Part shown: positions 54,382 through 63,900 of the stretch, one piece after another | How positions within the stretch are numbered: the stretch's first letter is position 1 | Layout of the letters: every line of letters starts with the position of its first letter | NCBI GenBank assembly: GCA_900068845.1 | Contig: CEFQ01000001.1 | Span: 314,983 to 378,982 of the forward strand | Reading direction: 5' to 3' | Length of the DNA: 64,000 nucleotides | Source: Enterobacter ludwigii | GTDB taxonomy: Bacteria; Pseudomonadota; Gammaproteobacteria; Enterobacterales; Enterobacteriaceae | The notes under the pieces: model-generated | Databases searched by the model: none | What the model was told of the DNA's origin: nothing | What the model saw: the letters and a program-made list of their open reading frames with translations, nothing else | Position numbers and translations under genes: made by a program

Positions 54382-54466
54382 TGTCATCTGCGCAAGCGCC
54401 AACGGGCGAACGGCAATGAAATCAATTGCCTGAACCTCACGGCACAGTGAACTCGCAAGTGAAACG

Positions 54467-54952
54467 ATGATGAACAACGATCTAACACTGGAATTGAGCT
54501 CGGTCCTTTCGCTGGACTGTACCCGTAGCGGCGTACACTGCCAGAGCAAAAAACGCGCGCTGGAAATTATCAGCGAGCTGGCAGCGAAGCAGCTCAATCT
54601 GCCACACCAGACGCTTTTCGAAGCCATCCTGACCCGCGAACGTATGGGCAGTACCGGTATCGGCAACGGCATCGCCATTCCACATGGCAAGCTGGAAGAG
54701 GACACGTTACGTGCTGTAGGCGTGTTTATCAGCCTTGATCAACCCATCGCCTTTGATGCGGTAGATAATCAGCCGGTTGACCTGCTGTTTGCTCTGCTCG
54801 TGCCAGCGGACCAGTGTAAGACCCACTTGCACACGCTTTCGCTAGTGGCCAAACGTCTGGCGGATAAAACCGTCTGCCGTCGTTTACGTGCGGCACAAAG
54901 CGACGAAGAGCTCTACGCCATTATCACAGAAGCTCAGGAAGCACACTCTTAA
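54467..54952 (+). CDS. ptsN: PTS IIA-like nitrogen regulatory protein PtsN (EIIA-Ntr)
   Basis: Terminal phospho-acceptor of the nitrogen PTS; unphosphorylated form binds TrkA and KdpD to control potassium. 161 residues with the phosphorylated His73 in NGIAIPHGK. Start at the first of two adjacent ATG codons, MMNNDLTLELSSVL, as annotated in E. coli. It precedes rapZ and npr, its phosphodonor. Confidence 0.97.
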   Translation: MMNNDLTLELSSVLSLDCTRSGVHCQSKKRALEIISELAAKQLNLPHQTLFEAILTRERMGSTGIGNGIAIPHGKLEEDTLRAVGVFISLDQPIAFDAVDNQPVDLLFALLVPADQCKTHLHTLSLVAKRLADKTVCRRLRAAQSDEELYAIITEAQEAHS

Positions 54953-54966
54953 GCGACAAACACTTT

Positions 54967-54984
54967 ACCGGCGTATTCGCCGGT
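54967..54984 (+). other. Hairpin between ptsN and rapZ
   Basis: ACCGGCG/CGCCGGT stem with a 4-base loop, followed by TTAAAA, just upstream of the rapZ ribosome-binding site. Perhaps an mRNA processing or stability element; the U-tract is too poor for a clear terminator. Confidence 0.5.
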
Positions 54985-55003
54985 TTAAAACGGGAGAAAT
55001 GTG

Positions 55004-55858
55004 ATGGTGCTGATGATCGTTAGCGGTCGGTCAGGCTCAGGAAAATCAGTTGCGCTGCGTGCCCTTGAAGATATGGGCTTTTACTGTGTCGATAACTTGC
55101 CGGTGGTGCTGCTGCCGGAACTGGCAAATACCTTAACCGAACGTAATATCTCTGCGGCGGTGAGCATTGACGTGCGTAATATGCCCGAATCGCCGGAAGT
55201 TTTTGAAGCCGCACTCAATAATCTGCCCGATACTTTCTCGCCGCAGTTGCTGTTTCTCGATGCCGATCGCAATACGCTAATCCGACGTTATAGCGATACG
55301 CGTCGCCTGCATCCACTCTCTAGCAAAAATCTGTCACTGGAGAGCGCCATCGATGAAGAGAGCGATCTTCTGGAGCCACTGCGCTCGCGCGCTGACCTGA
55401 TTATCGATACTTCAGAAATGTCGGTTCACGAGCTGGCAGAAATGTTGCGTACGCGCCTGCTGGGCAAACGCGAGCGTGAATTGACGATGGTGTTTGAGTC
55501 CTTCGGCTTCAAACACGGCATCCCAATCGACGCCGATTATGTGTTTGATGTGCGCTTCCTGCCTAACCCGCATTGGGATCCCAAGTTGCGTCCGATGACC
55601 GGCCTGGATCGCCCGGTTGCCGCTTTCCTCGATCGCCATACCGAAGTGCACAACTTCATCTATCAAACGCGCAGCTATCTGGAACTGTGGCTGCCAATGC
55701 TGGAAACCAATAACCGCAGCTATCTTACCGTCGCCATCGGTTGTACCGGCGGGAAGCATCGTTCTGTGTATATTGCTGAACAACTGGCGGACTATTTCCG
55801 CTCACGCGGTAAAAATGTGCAGTCTCGTCATCGCACTCTGGAAAAACGTAAATCATGA
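55004..55858 (+). CDS. rapZ: RNase adapter protein RapZ
   Basis: Binds the sRNA GlmZ and recruits RNase E to degrade it, lowering GlmS and so amino-sugar synthesis; it also senses glucosamine-6-phosphate. The ATG at 55004 (GGGAG ribosome-binding site) gives 284 residues, as in E. coli. Walker A GRSGSGKS (8-15), Walker-B-like region and C-terminal sensing/RNA-binding domain with [12 protein letters not shown] (about 245-256) are visible. Its last bases overlap npr by 4. Confidence 0.97.
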   Translation: MVLMIVSGRSGSGKSVALRALEDMGFYCVDNLPVVLLPELANTLTERNISAAVSIDVRNMPESPEVFEAALNNLPDTFSPQLLFLDADRNTLIRRYSDTRRLHPLSSKNLSLESAIDEESDLLEPLRSRADLIIDTSEMSVHELAEMLRTRLLGKRERELTMVFESFGFKHGIPIDADYVFDVRFLPNPHWDPKLRPMTGLDRPVAAFLDRHTEVHNFIYQTRSYLELWLPMLETNNRSYLTVAIGCTGGKHRSVYIAEQLADYFRSRGKNVQSRHRTLEKRKS

Positions 55859-56127
55859 CCGTGAAGCAAACCGTTGAAATTCGAAATAAACTGGGCATGC
55901 ATGCGCGCCCAGCGATGAAGCTGTTTGAATTGGTTCAGAGTTTTGATGCTGAAGTGTTGTTGCGAAACGAATCGGGCACCGAAGCCGAAGCCAGCAGCGT
56001 GATTGCACTGCTGATGCTCGATTCAGCAAAAGGCGGCCATATTGAAATCGAAGCCAGCGGCCCGCAGGAAGAGCAGGCGCTGGCGGCAGTCATTGAACTG
56101 TTTGAAGCAGGATTTGACGAAGATTAA
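55855..56127 (+). CDS. npr: Phosphocarrier protein NPr
   Basis: HPr-like protein that carries phosphate from EI-Ntr (PtsP) to PtsN. 90 residues with the phosphorylated His16 in [10 protein letters not shown] and the regulatory Ser region [14 protein letters not shown] overlaps the rapZ stop (ATGA). Ends 4 bases from the convergent mtgA stop. Confidence 0.97.
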   Translation: MTVKQTVEIRNKLGMHARPAMKLFELVQSFDAEVLLRNESGTEAEASSVIALLMLDSAKGGHIEIEASGPQEEQALAAVIELFEAGFDED

Positions 56128-56131
56128 TCTT

Positions 56132-56854
56132 TCAGTGCAGCTTATAGCGATTCAGGAAGCCCTCGCCGCCCAATTGTCGCATCTGCCGCATAATCCATTG
56201 CTGACGCTGCCGCGTATAGCCCGAGGGTGCATCGGCGCGGAAACGGATCGGATTAGGCAAGACAGCCGCCAGTAACGCCGCTTCCGACATGGTCAGCCGG
56301 CTGGCCGGTTTATGGAAGTAGCGCTGCGAAGCCTCTTCGACGCCAAACACGCCATTGCCAAATTCAGCGATATTGAGATAAACCGTGAGGATACGTCGCT
56401 TAGTCCAGACGGTTTCAATTCCTACCGTCAACCCCGCTTCCAGCCCTTTACGCATCCAACTGCGGCCATCCCATAGGAACAGGTTTTTTGCTGTCTGCTG
56501 AGACAAGGTTGAAGCCCCGCGCATGCGCTCATTGCCATCGTTATCCAGTACAGACTGGATAGCGTCAACATCAAAGCCCCAGTGTTCAGGAAACTTTTGA
56601 TCTTCCGAGGCGATCACCGCTAACGCCATCCACGGCGAGATCTCATTCATGCCAACCCAATCGGAGTGTGCGACATAATCGAAGCACCCTGTAAACCAGG
56701 CGCCGAGTTGCCGCTCCACCATCACCGCCGAGAACGGCACAGGCAAAAAGGCAAACAGTAAAATACCCGCTAACCAGATGCCTAGCCAAGCCAGCAGCAC
56801 TTTTGCAATCAGCGCTTTTATCTTTTTTCCCAACGTCCCTTTATTCTTACTCAT
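56132..56854 (-). CDS. mtgA: Monofunctional peptidoglycan glycosyltransferase MtgA
   Basis: Inner-membrane GT51 transglycosylase that polymerises lipid II. 240 residues (E. coli 242): one TM helix about 13-33, catalytic Glu in [15 protein letters not shown] (about 82-96) and [16 protein letters not shown] (about 113-128). Start [13 protein letters not shown]. Upstream of it lies a long gene-free region where E. coli carries elbB. Confidence 0.96.
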   Translation of the reverse strand: MSKNKGTLGKKIKALIAKVLLAWLGIWLAGILLFAFLPVPFSAVMVERQLGAWFTGCFDYVAHSDWVGMNEISPWMALAVIASEDQKFPEHWGFDVDAIQSVLDNDGNERMRGASTLSQQTAKNLFLWDGRSWMRKGLEAGLTVGIETVWTKRRILTVYLNIAEFGNGVFGVEEASQRYFHKPASRLTMSEAALLAAVLPNPIRFRADAPSGYTRQRQQWIMRQMRQLGGEGFLNRYKLH

Positions 56855-57090
56855 GCAATTTTCTCTTACCTGTTCCCGGCATTAATCAATTACCCAAGTC
56901 ACAATAGCAAGCACCTACCATTAACCACCAAAATTTATCCTCAGAACGGCAAAACCTTCAGGGGAGATTGTTGCCTGCGCAATCAACGTTGCTCTATTAG
57001 AGCCAATCACATCAAGCACTTCCATAAAAAAGGAATCGGTTCCATGATGACTAATACAACAGTAGCTGCCTGTCTAAACCCTTAACTGAA

Positions 57091-57106
57091 TGTGATATCG
57101 ATCACG
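57091..57106. promoter_or_regulatory. CRP-binding-site-like palindrome
   Basis: TGTGATATCGATCACG has a perfect TGTGA half-site and a TCACG half-site with the 6-base CRP spacing. It is 237 bases upstream of mtgA and ~540 bases before arcZ, and no gene is obviously controlled from it. Confidence 0.5.
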
Positions 57107-57593
57107 CAAAACCTTTCACAATACTTAACTATCATTTTTAGTAGCGTTCGAAGATGCTCATTGATAACCGAGACCATTCTGAAAAAACTGGCAGAATTCA
57201 CCCTTTATCGCCTTAATTCACCCTCATTGATGGTAAAGCGATTTATCTCTCATTTGGTTTACATTATTCATTAAACTGGAAACTGGAACTTTCTACCGAA
57301 GGTTTCCAAAACGTTTTGGATAACCCATCAAAAAAACTCGTTTTACCGATGAATATCAGCACGTTAACCTTACTTAAATCCTATTTTATGTCAGAATCAT
57401 ATTTTCTATGCTTCTGCCTGGCTTTTCCTGCGAGTAACTGAAGCAAAACCAGGCAAAAAGCAGAACAATTGGTCAAAAAAGATGCAATATGGCAAAGAAA
57501 TTAATTCCTTGCTTGACTGTGTCAGCAAATTAATGTTTTCTGTATTTAATCGCTGCTCAACATCACACAATTTAATGAATCTTGTCACAAGCG

Positions 57594-57622
57594 TTGGCGA
57601 ATTTGTTAAGGTGATTTTATAG
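57594..57622 (+). promoter_or_regulatory. Candidate arcZ promoter
   Basis: TTGGCG (57594-57599), 17-base spacer, TTATAG (57617-57622), placed about 7 bases before the expected arcZ 5' end. In E. coli this promoter is repressed by ArcA-P; no ArcA box was assigned here. Confidence 0.55.
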
Positions 57623-57628
57623 CGTTAA

Positions 57629-57739
57629 CCAATACCGAACTGCTGCTTTCTTATTCGATTTCTAATCATAGCAGCAGTACCCATTTCCCTGGTGTTGGCG
57701 CAGTATTCGCGCACCCCAGTTTCGACTGGGGTCATTTTT
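57629..57739 (+). ncRNA. arcZ: Small regulatory RNA ArcZ
   Basis: Hfq-dependent sRNA that activates rpoS and represses many mRNAs, including flhDC, and arcB in a feedback loop. The 3' half reads TTTCCCTGGTGTTGGCGCAG, then TATTCGCGCACCCC and a terminator stem ACCCCAGT/ACTGGGGT with CATTTTTTT; this is near-identical to the processed ~56-nt E. coli ArcZ. The 5' half folds ACTGCTGCT (57639-57647) with AGCAGCAGT (57670-57678), like the E. coli precursor, though the primary sequence of this arm differs. It converges on arcB, whose last codons overlap the U-tract. The 5' end is estimated from the promoter. Confidence 0.92.
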
Positions 57740-60086
57740 TTCTAACCTCCTGTAATTTTTCCCGCTCCGCTACCCACTCACGTAATACGTTTACGTCTTT
57801 CAGCCATTCCTGTTTTAGTTCGTCTATCCACTCCTGCACGTTGTCCCACCACGCTGGTAATTCCGGTGATTGAATCTGTTTCGCCAACTGCTGCAGATGT
57901 AGCAAGCCAACCGAGCCTGCTGCGCCTTTAATCTTGTGTCCTTCTTCAGCAATGCCTTTTTGATCGCGCGCCATCATGTTGGAATCCAGCACGTCGAGAT
58001 AACCCGGCATCATCTGTTCGAACATAGTGAGACTTTGTGTAATCAAGCCTGGGCCAACCAGCTCAATGTATTGCTCAAGCATTGGCACATCTAATAGCGT
58101 GCGTGACTGCTCGTCAGCGGCGTCATTAACAATCTCTTCCGCCTCTTGCTGATAATCCCAGAACTTCTTGATCACCGCTGTTAGCGCCGTTACGGCGAGC
58201 GGTTTGCTCAACACATCGTCCATGCCGGCATCGAGATACTCTTTTTTGTCTTTCAACACGTTCGCCGTCAATGCTACCAGCGGCGGCAATGATGAACCCG
58301 CATAGCGCTGATGGATGGCCCGCGACACATCAAGACCCGTCATATCCGGCAACTGAATGTCGAGCAGAACCAGATCAAACTCTTGCGGATCAAACATCGC
58401 CAGCGCATCCGTGCCGGTCATCGCGACGTCTACACTGCAGCCCAGCTTTTCCAGTACCGAGCGCGCCACAATGACGTTGAGTTCGATATCTTCCACCAGC
58501 AAGACATGCAGCGCCGGTAACGGCATGCTGTCATCCAGATTATCGTCTTCAACTTCCTCAGCGACGCGTGGCGCGTTGATCTCGACGGTAAAGCAAGAAC
58601 CCTGCCCCGCGATACTGCTAACGCTGATATCGCCACCCATCGCCTGTGCCAGACGACGCGACACCGCCAAACCAATGCCGGTGCCCGTCGCCGGTTTGCC
58701 ACCGTGCTGATCTTTCACCTGGTAATACATGGCGAAGATCTTATCCTGCTCCTCCTGTGGAATGCCCATACCGGAATCCTGCACTTCAAAGTGCAACGTT
58801 TCATCCTGACGATAGGCCACGCGCACCACTATCTCGCCCTGCTGGGTAAATTTCACGGCGTTGCCAATCAAGTTCCACAGAATCTGACGCAGACGCGTAC
58901 CATCTGCCGAGATTTTATGCGGCAGCGGCAGTTCCGGTGCCATAACAAACTTCAGTCCTTTTGGCTGCGCCAGCAGGCCGGAAAGGTTTTCCAAATCGGC
59001 GAGGAAGCCGGTGAAATCCAGCGGCTGATTATCCAGCTGCACCTTGCGGCGCTCAATTTTGTCTACTTCGATGACATCATTGAAGATGTTGCCCAGCGTG
59101 ATGGCCGAAACATGGATGGTTTTGAGGTACTTCAGCTGCTCCTGATTGAGATCGGTATCCAGCAGGATACGGCTCAGCCCGACGATGCCATTAAGCGGCG
59201 TACGCAGCTCGTGGCTGATAGTAGAAATAAAGGTGGTTTTCTCACGGCTGGCGTTCTCCAGCGCGTCCTGATAGCGCTTACGCTCGGTAATATCGCGACC
59301 AAAGCCCATCAGACCACTGCGTTTACCCACACGGTCGTAATAGGGCACTTTACGGATTTCGAAACAGGCTTTGCGCCCATCGGGATATTGCAGCCACTGT
59401 TCGTAGGTCAACGACACATTGTGGCGGAACACCTTCTCATCGGTTTCCAGCACTTTAGTGGCGGCTTCATCATCATAGATATCACGCGGAGTCAGGCCAA
59501 TCAGCTGCTTTTCACTCATGCCGGTCAGCAGCTCCATGGCGCGGTTACAGCCTGAAAACTGCTTATCAATGTTGCGGTAGAACACCAAATCCGGTGACGC
59601 ATCAAGAAAAGAGCGCAGGAAAGAGGATTGCTGTTCCAGCTCAATCTGCGCCTGCTCGCGGCGAGCCATCTCTTCGCGCAGCTTATCCATCACCTGCTCA
59701 CGCGCCTGCTCAGCGTTAATACGATCGTTAATTTCCTGATTAAGCTGGGTGATGGTCTCTTTCATCTGCTGGTTCAGCTCAAGATCGCGCGTGCGCATCT
59801 CTTCCAGCTTATCCACCAGTTTCGATAGACGCTGGCGCGACTCTTCCAGCTGATCAACCACCACCGAGAGGAAATAGACCGCCCAGGGCGTAATCAACAG
59901 ACCGAAGAAGATAGATCGTACAACGTCGATGCTTTCCACATGTCCGCGCAACACCATGGTGACGGCCATCTGCACCACCATCGCCAGCACCACCAGCGCC
60001 GAGGCTAACAGCAGCGAAAAGCGTACCAGGCCGAGTTTGACCATCAAATCAACGTAGTACTGCGCTAAAAGACGAATCTGTTTCAT
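57732..60086 (-). CDS. arcB: Aerobic respiration control hybrid sensor kinase ArcB
   Basis: Inner-membrane tripartite kinase that senses quinone redox state and phosphorylates ArcA. Start MKQIRLLAQYYVDLMVKLG at 60086 gives 784 residues (E. coli 778); ten further in-frame codons upstream are ignored. Two TM helices (about 23-77), leucine-zipper coiled coil, PAS domain (about 155-270) including the redox Cys regions, HisKA with ISHELRTPLNG near 290, ATPase domain, receiver with LVLLDIQLPDMTG near 575 and HPt domain with EEGHKIKGAAGSVG near 715. Flanked by gene-free regions on both sides instead of elbB and yhcC. Confidence 0.97.
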   Translation of the reverse strand: MKQIRLLAQYYVDLMVKLGLVRFSLLLASALVVLAMVVQMAVTMVLRGHVESIDVVRSIFFGLLITPWAVYFLSVVVDQLEESRQRLSKLVDKLEEMRTRDLELNQQMKETITQLNQEINDRINAEQAREQVMDKLREEMARREQAQIELEQQSSFLRSFLDASPDLVFYRNIDKQFSGCNRAMELLTGMSEKQLIGLTPRDIYDDEAATKVLETDEKVFRHNVSLTYEQWLQYPDGRKACFEIRKVPYYDRVGKRSGLMGFGRDITERKRYQDALENASREKTTFISTISHELRTPLNGIVGLSRILLDTDLNQEQLKYLKTIHVSAITLGNIFNDVIEVDKIERRKVQLDNQPLDFTGFLADLENLSGLLAQPKGLKFVMAPELPLPHKISADGTRLRQILWNLIGNAVKFTQQGEIVVRVAYRQDETLHFEVQDSGMGIPQEEQDKIFAMYYQVKDQHGGKPATGTGIGLAVSRRLAQAMGGDISVSSIAGQGSCFTVEINAPRVAEEVEDDNLDDSMPLPALHVLLVEDIELNVIVARSVLEKLGCSVDVAMTGTDALAMFDPQEFDLVLLDIQLPDMTGLDVSRAIHQRYAGSSLPPLVALTANVLKDKKEYLDAGMDDVLSKPLAVTALTAVIKKFWDYQQEAEEIVNDAADEQSRTLLDVPMLEQYIELVGPGLITQSLTMFEQMMPGYLDVLDSNMMARDQKGIAEEGHKIKGAAGSVGLLHLQQLAKQIQSPELPAWWDNVQEWIDELKQEWLKDVNVLREWVAEREKLQEVRKK

Positions 60087-60986
60087 TACGAGCTCCCTGA
60101 ACGAAATCTGGCCCATAATAGCGTAATTATCGCTACGCTGCGCCGCTTCACCCTACAGTATCGCGCGGGTTATGCCCTGTAATGGTGCATCACAGCGTGA
60201 TTTCGCCGACGTTCCCTTCTATATGCGCAAAGCGCTTGACTAATTCTGCCAACTGAATAATCTGGAGGGCCGCGCTTTTGCGGGCCTTTTCTCAACATCC
60301 TGTGCTAATCAGCACCCTGGCAGCCATTTGTCCTGATGGCCGCACACTCTTATTGCATACCCATTCAACTTTAATGATTTTTTAAGCATGGCTCACGCGA
60401 TTAATTTTACTAATGGCAGCGCCATTTTAATTCAAATATGACGCCATAAGAAAAACAGATACATGCTGTGTATCAACTGCCCCTTACAGAATTAAATGCT
60501 GTTATAAGCATGCCTGCCAGCATTGTTTGGATATTAGAGGGCTGGGTCACAGTGAGACGGCTCACACTTCCTGGGGTAATACTCAGCGTGAGATTGACAT
60601 ATATTTACGCGACATTTCCTTATTAATCATTGTATTAACCCATAATAAAGCCAATTACCCTCAACAAAGCTGGCTATTTGACCTGAGTTCGCTTTCCCGA
60701 TAAGTTGGAATTCCACTGGGAGCTTTCCTGGTGGGCCTGTGTCTCGGCATATCTATGCAGCAAGAAGACTCCCTCTAGATGCAAGCTATCTCCCGAAAGA
60801 GACCGGAATTAAGAGCAGCTCATTAAGGACGTGACAACAGTGTCTTAAGAGCCCTTGCTCGGTGTTGCGACGCCCGCTTATTACTGAGCGGCACAAGAAT
60901 TGATACCGCCGCGCAGCCTGAATCAGTCACGCTGCGGTACACGAAATAATGCAGGTAATGTCAAAAGAAGTTTAAGGAGACTCTCA
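60087..60986. other. Gene-free region between arcB and the gltB-like gene
   Basis: About 900 bases with no convincing gene; E. coli has yhcC (radical-SAM protein, ~309 codons) here and I see no trace of its Cys-rich GFSCPNRDG signature. The left end should contain the arcB promoter. A plus-strand promoter-like pair and terminator lie at 60236-60290. The right end has AAGGAG before the next gene and an inverted repeat TACCGC...GCGGTA around 60903-60942 in what is probably a long leader. The middle (60340-60800) is AT-rich and unassigned. Confidence 0.6.
60236..60290 (+). terminator. Orphan promoter-like pair and Rho-independent terminator
   Basis: TTGACT (60236-60241), 16-base spacer, TAATCT (60258-60263), then at once a stem GGCCGC/GCGGGCC (one bulge) followed by TTTTCTC (60267-60290). 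If the hairpin is a terminator it ends an upstream plus-strand transcript of unknown identity, because arcB runs the other way. Confidence 0.5.
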
Positions 60987-63900
60987 ATGTCCACGCAAAA
61001 ACCGAATCCCTATGGTTTGTATGACCCATCAGCCGGAAGTGACAGCTGTGGTGTAGGTTTCATTACCCGTAAGGACGGCGAGCAGACTCATGAAATTCTG
61101 CGGATGGCCCATAGCGCGCTGTGCACGGTACCGCACCGTGGCGGTATGTCTGCCGAAGGCGTGGGCGATGGCGCGGGTGTGAACGTCGATCTCTCCCTGA
61201 ACTTCTTCCGCAAAGTCACCGGCCTGGCGCTAGAAGCGGGTCGCTTTGGCGTGGGTAACTTCTTTGTGCCAAAAGACGCGGAGTTGCGTGCTAACGCTGA
61301 GCGCCTGGTTGAAGAAACGCTGGCAGCGCACAACTTCCCGGTATTAGTGAAACGCGATATGCCGCTGGACAGCAGCGTGACGCGCCCAGCCGCCCTGCAA
61401 TTCCAGCTGCCGATTGTGCAGTGGATTTTTGCTGCGCCGCAGGAAGTGACTGAACAACTCGAATTCGAGCGTCAGATCTATCGCGCGCTGCTGGATATCG
61501 AAGCGCGCGCCTTTACCGAAAGCGAATTCGGCGGTCTTTATCCGCTGTCGCTCTCCTCGCGCACGCAGGTATTTAAAGCACGCCTGAACTCCAACGAAGT
61601 GATTCCTTACTTCAAAGATTTGACCGATGCGGACCATCAGGTGCGCGGGCTGTTCTTCCACACCCGCTTCTCTACCAACACCGATCCGCACACCACCATG
61701 GCGCAACCGTTCCGCTTAATGGCGCACAACGGCGAGCTGAATACCGATCGTAAAAACCGCATCGCCGAAGCGGCGCTGATGCTGGCGCGCGGTAAAAAAA
61801 TCGTGCGTCCAAAAGGTCAGTCAGACAGCTCACGTCTCGACCAGAGCATTCACAGCCGTTTGATGGAAGACAACCTCGACCTGATTAACGCTGTCGTCTC
61901 CATGATGCCACCGGCCTGGGAGAACGATACCTCGCTCTCTAACGAAGTGCGCGCCATGCTGGAGTACTTCTCTTTATACGAAGAGAAAAACGATGGTCCA
62001 GCCGCGCTGATCTTCGGTAACGGTGAAGTGATTGGTGCACGTCTTGACCGCCTCGGCCTGCGTCCACTGCGCTCCGTTGAAACCGCGGAATACATCGGTG
62101 CGATGTCCGAAGCGGGCCAGATCGCCTTCCCGCCAGAAAGCGTACTGCGTCGCGGCCGTATCGAAGCGGGCGGCATGCTCTATTACGATCACAAAGAGAA
62201 ACGCTCTTACACCACGGTAGAAGCGTTGGAAAAACTGGCGGCCGAGAAAGATTACCTTTCGCTGCTGAGCAAAGCGCGCGTCGATCTGGGCGATCTGCCA
62301 GAGATTCAGGCCGAACAACTCGGCTCGCCACTGCGTTATCGTGGTGACCTCAAAACCTATCAGCGTTTTGTCGCTTACTACTACAACCAGGAAAGCTTCA
62401 AATTCATGATGGATCCGATGCTGCAAACCGGCGCTGAGAAGATCTCGGCGATGGGTTACGGCAACGCCATCAACGGCCTGTCAGACCATGAAGGCGGCAT
62501 GGCCCACTACTTCTCACAACGCTTTGCGCAGGTCACTAACCCGCCGCTTGATTCAATTCGTGAAGCGGATGGCATGACGCTACGCGTCGCTTTAGGTGCA
62601 AAACCGCATCTCGGCCGCAGCAAAGGCCAGCAAATCATTGTTCCAACGCCGATCCTGACGCACCTCGACATGCTGCGCCTGCGCGAGCAAACCGTTGCCC
62701 CTTACGCGCGCTTCGAGATGTTGTACGAGCCTGTAGTCGGCAAAGATATCGTCAGCCGTGCAGCCAACGCCAACGCGCTGGAAAAAGCCATTGATGACTT
62801 AGCGCAGCAAGTGGTGGATTTCGCACGCCAGCAAGGTGGCATCGCGGTGATCACCGATCGCCACATCTCATCAACACATGCGGCGATCCCCATGCTGCTG
62901 ATGGTGTCGGCGATCAACCAACGTCTGGTGCAGGAAGGTCTGCGTCTGGATGTTTCGCTGGTGGTCGAAAGCGGTCAAAGCATCTCTTCACACCATATTG
63001 CGGCGACGCTGGGCTTTGGCGCTTCCGCTGTTTACCCACTCGGCGTGCAGATGCGTGCAGAAGAGAAATTCGGTGAAGGCGAGGAAGGCAACAAAGCCTT
63101 TAAACGCTATGCCAAAGCAGCAGAAAAAGCGCTGATGAAAACCATGGGTAAAGTTGGCCTGTGTACCGTTGAGAGTTACAGCTGCGGCGAGTTTTTCGAG
63201 CCAAACTTCCTGAATACCGACGATCCGGTACTGAAAAAGTACTTCCCGAATATCAAAACCCCGGTTGGCGGCGCGGGCTTCCCGGCAATCGCTCAGATGG
63301 CGGTAGATTGGCATCAAAGCTCGCTGAAAATTCAGGGCGAAGCGGAAGTGCCTCTGCTCGGCTTGTTCAAAGAGCGTGCTGAAGGTGCTGGCCACTCGTA
63401 CGGTACCATCGCGGTGCGTACCTTTATTGATATGACGGAACAACCGATTCGCTTTGCTAACAAAGAGCGCGAAGAGGACAACTTTATTCGTTTGATGACG
63501 CTGGCCAAACTGGATAACGCTTTCAACATTAAAGCAGAAGCCTTTAAAGACAGCAGCTTCGAGCGCATTCCGAATGAGGTGATCGATACCTTTGCCATCA
63601 CGCCAGATTACCGTCAGTTCTCCGGCCTGATGCATGCCGAACGTAAACGTCGTCCTGCGGCGCTGCGCGATATCCTCGCGCTGCCGTGCGATTTGACCCA
63701 CGTGGATAGCGAAGCCGAATTTGGTCGCAAACTGGGTCGCTATTCATTGGTGAACAACGGCTTCGCCACGCGTGGTCTGAAATGCGAAGCGGTGAACGGC
63801 AGCCTGAACCAGTTCGAACTGCGCCTGATCGATGCGATTGCTGGCCTGAAACCAGAGAACGAGCGTCTGGAAGCGCTGTCACGTGCGCTGAAAACCCGTT

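Larger units (their letters stand above)
56855..57628. other. AT-rich gene-free region in place of elbB
   Basis: About 770 bases between mtgA and the arcZ start point with no convincing gene on either strand. E. coli has elbB (217 codons) here; I see no remnant of its GVILSGCG start or Cys-containing core. The stretch is visibly AT-richer than its surroundings. It contains a CRP-like palindrome (57091-57106), GGAA/TTCC (57032-57043), a perfect palindrome CCAAAACGTTTTGG (57308-57321) and an inverted repeat GCCTGG...CCAGGC (57415-57453). Open frames of 60 codons exist but start with GTG in poor contexts. The left part includes the mtgA promoter, the right end the arcZ promoter. Confidence 0.6.

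Noticed and set aside
57044..57085. A 13-codon frame (MMTNTTVAACLNP) preceded by AAAGGA, just before the CRP-like site
   Set aside because: Good-looking ribosome-binding site, but far too short to support without conservation data, and no downstream gene for it to lead.
57092..57274. 60-codon plus-strand frame in the mtgA-arcB gap
   Set aside because: Its GTG start lies inside the CRP-like palindrome and there is no ribosome-binding site; not elbB-related.
57406..57588. 60-codon minus-strand frame in the mtgA-arcB gap
   Set aside because: GTG start in poor context, no recognisable motif, AT-rich DNA where such frames arise by chance.
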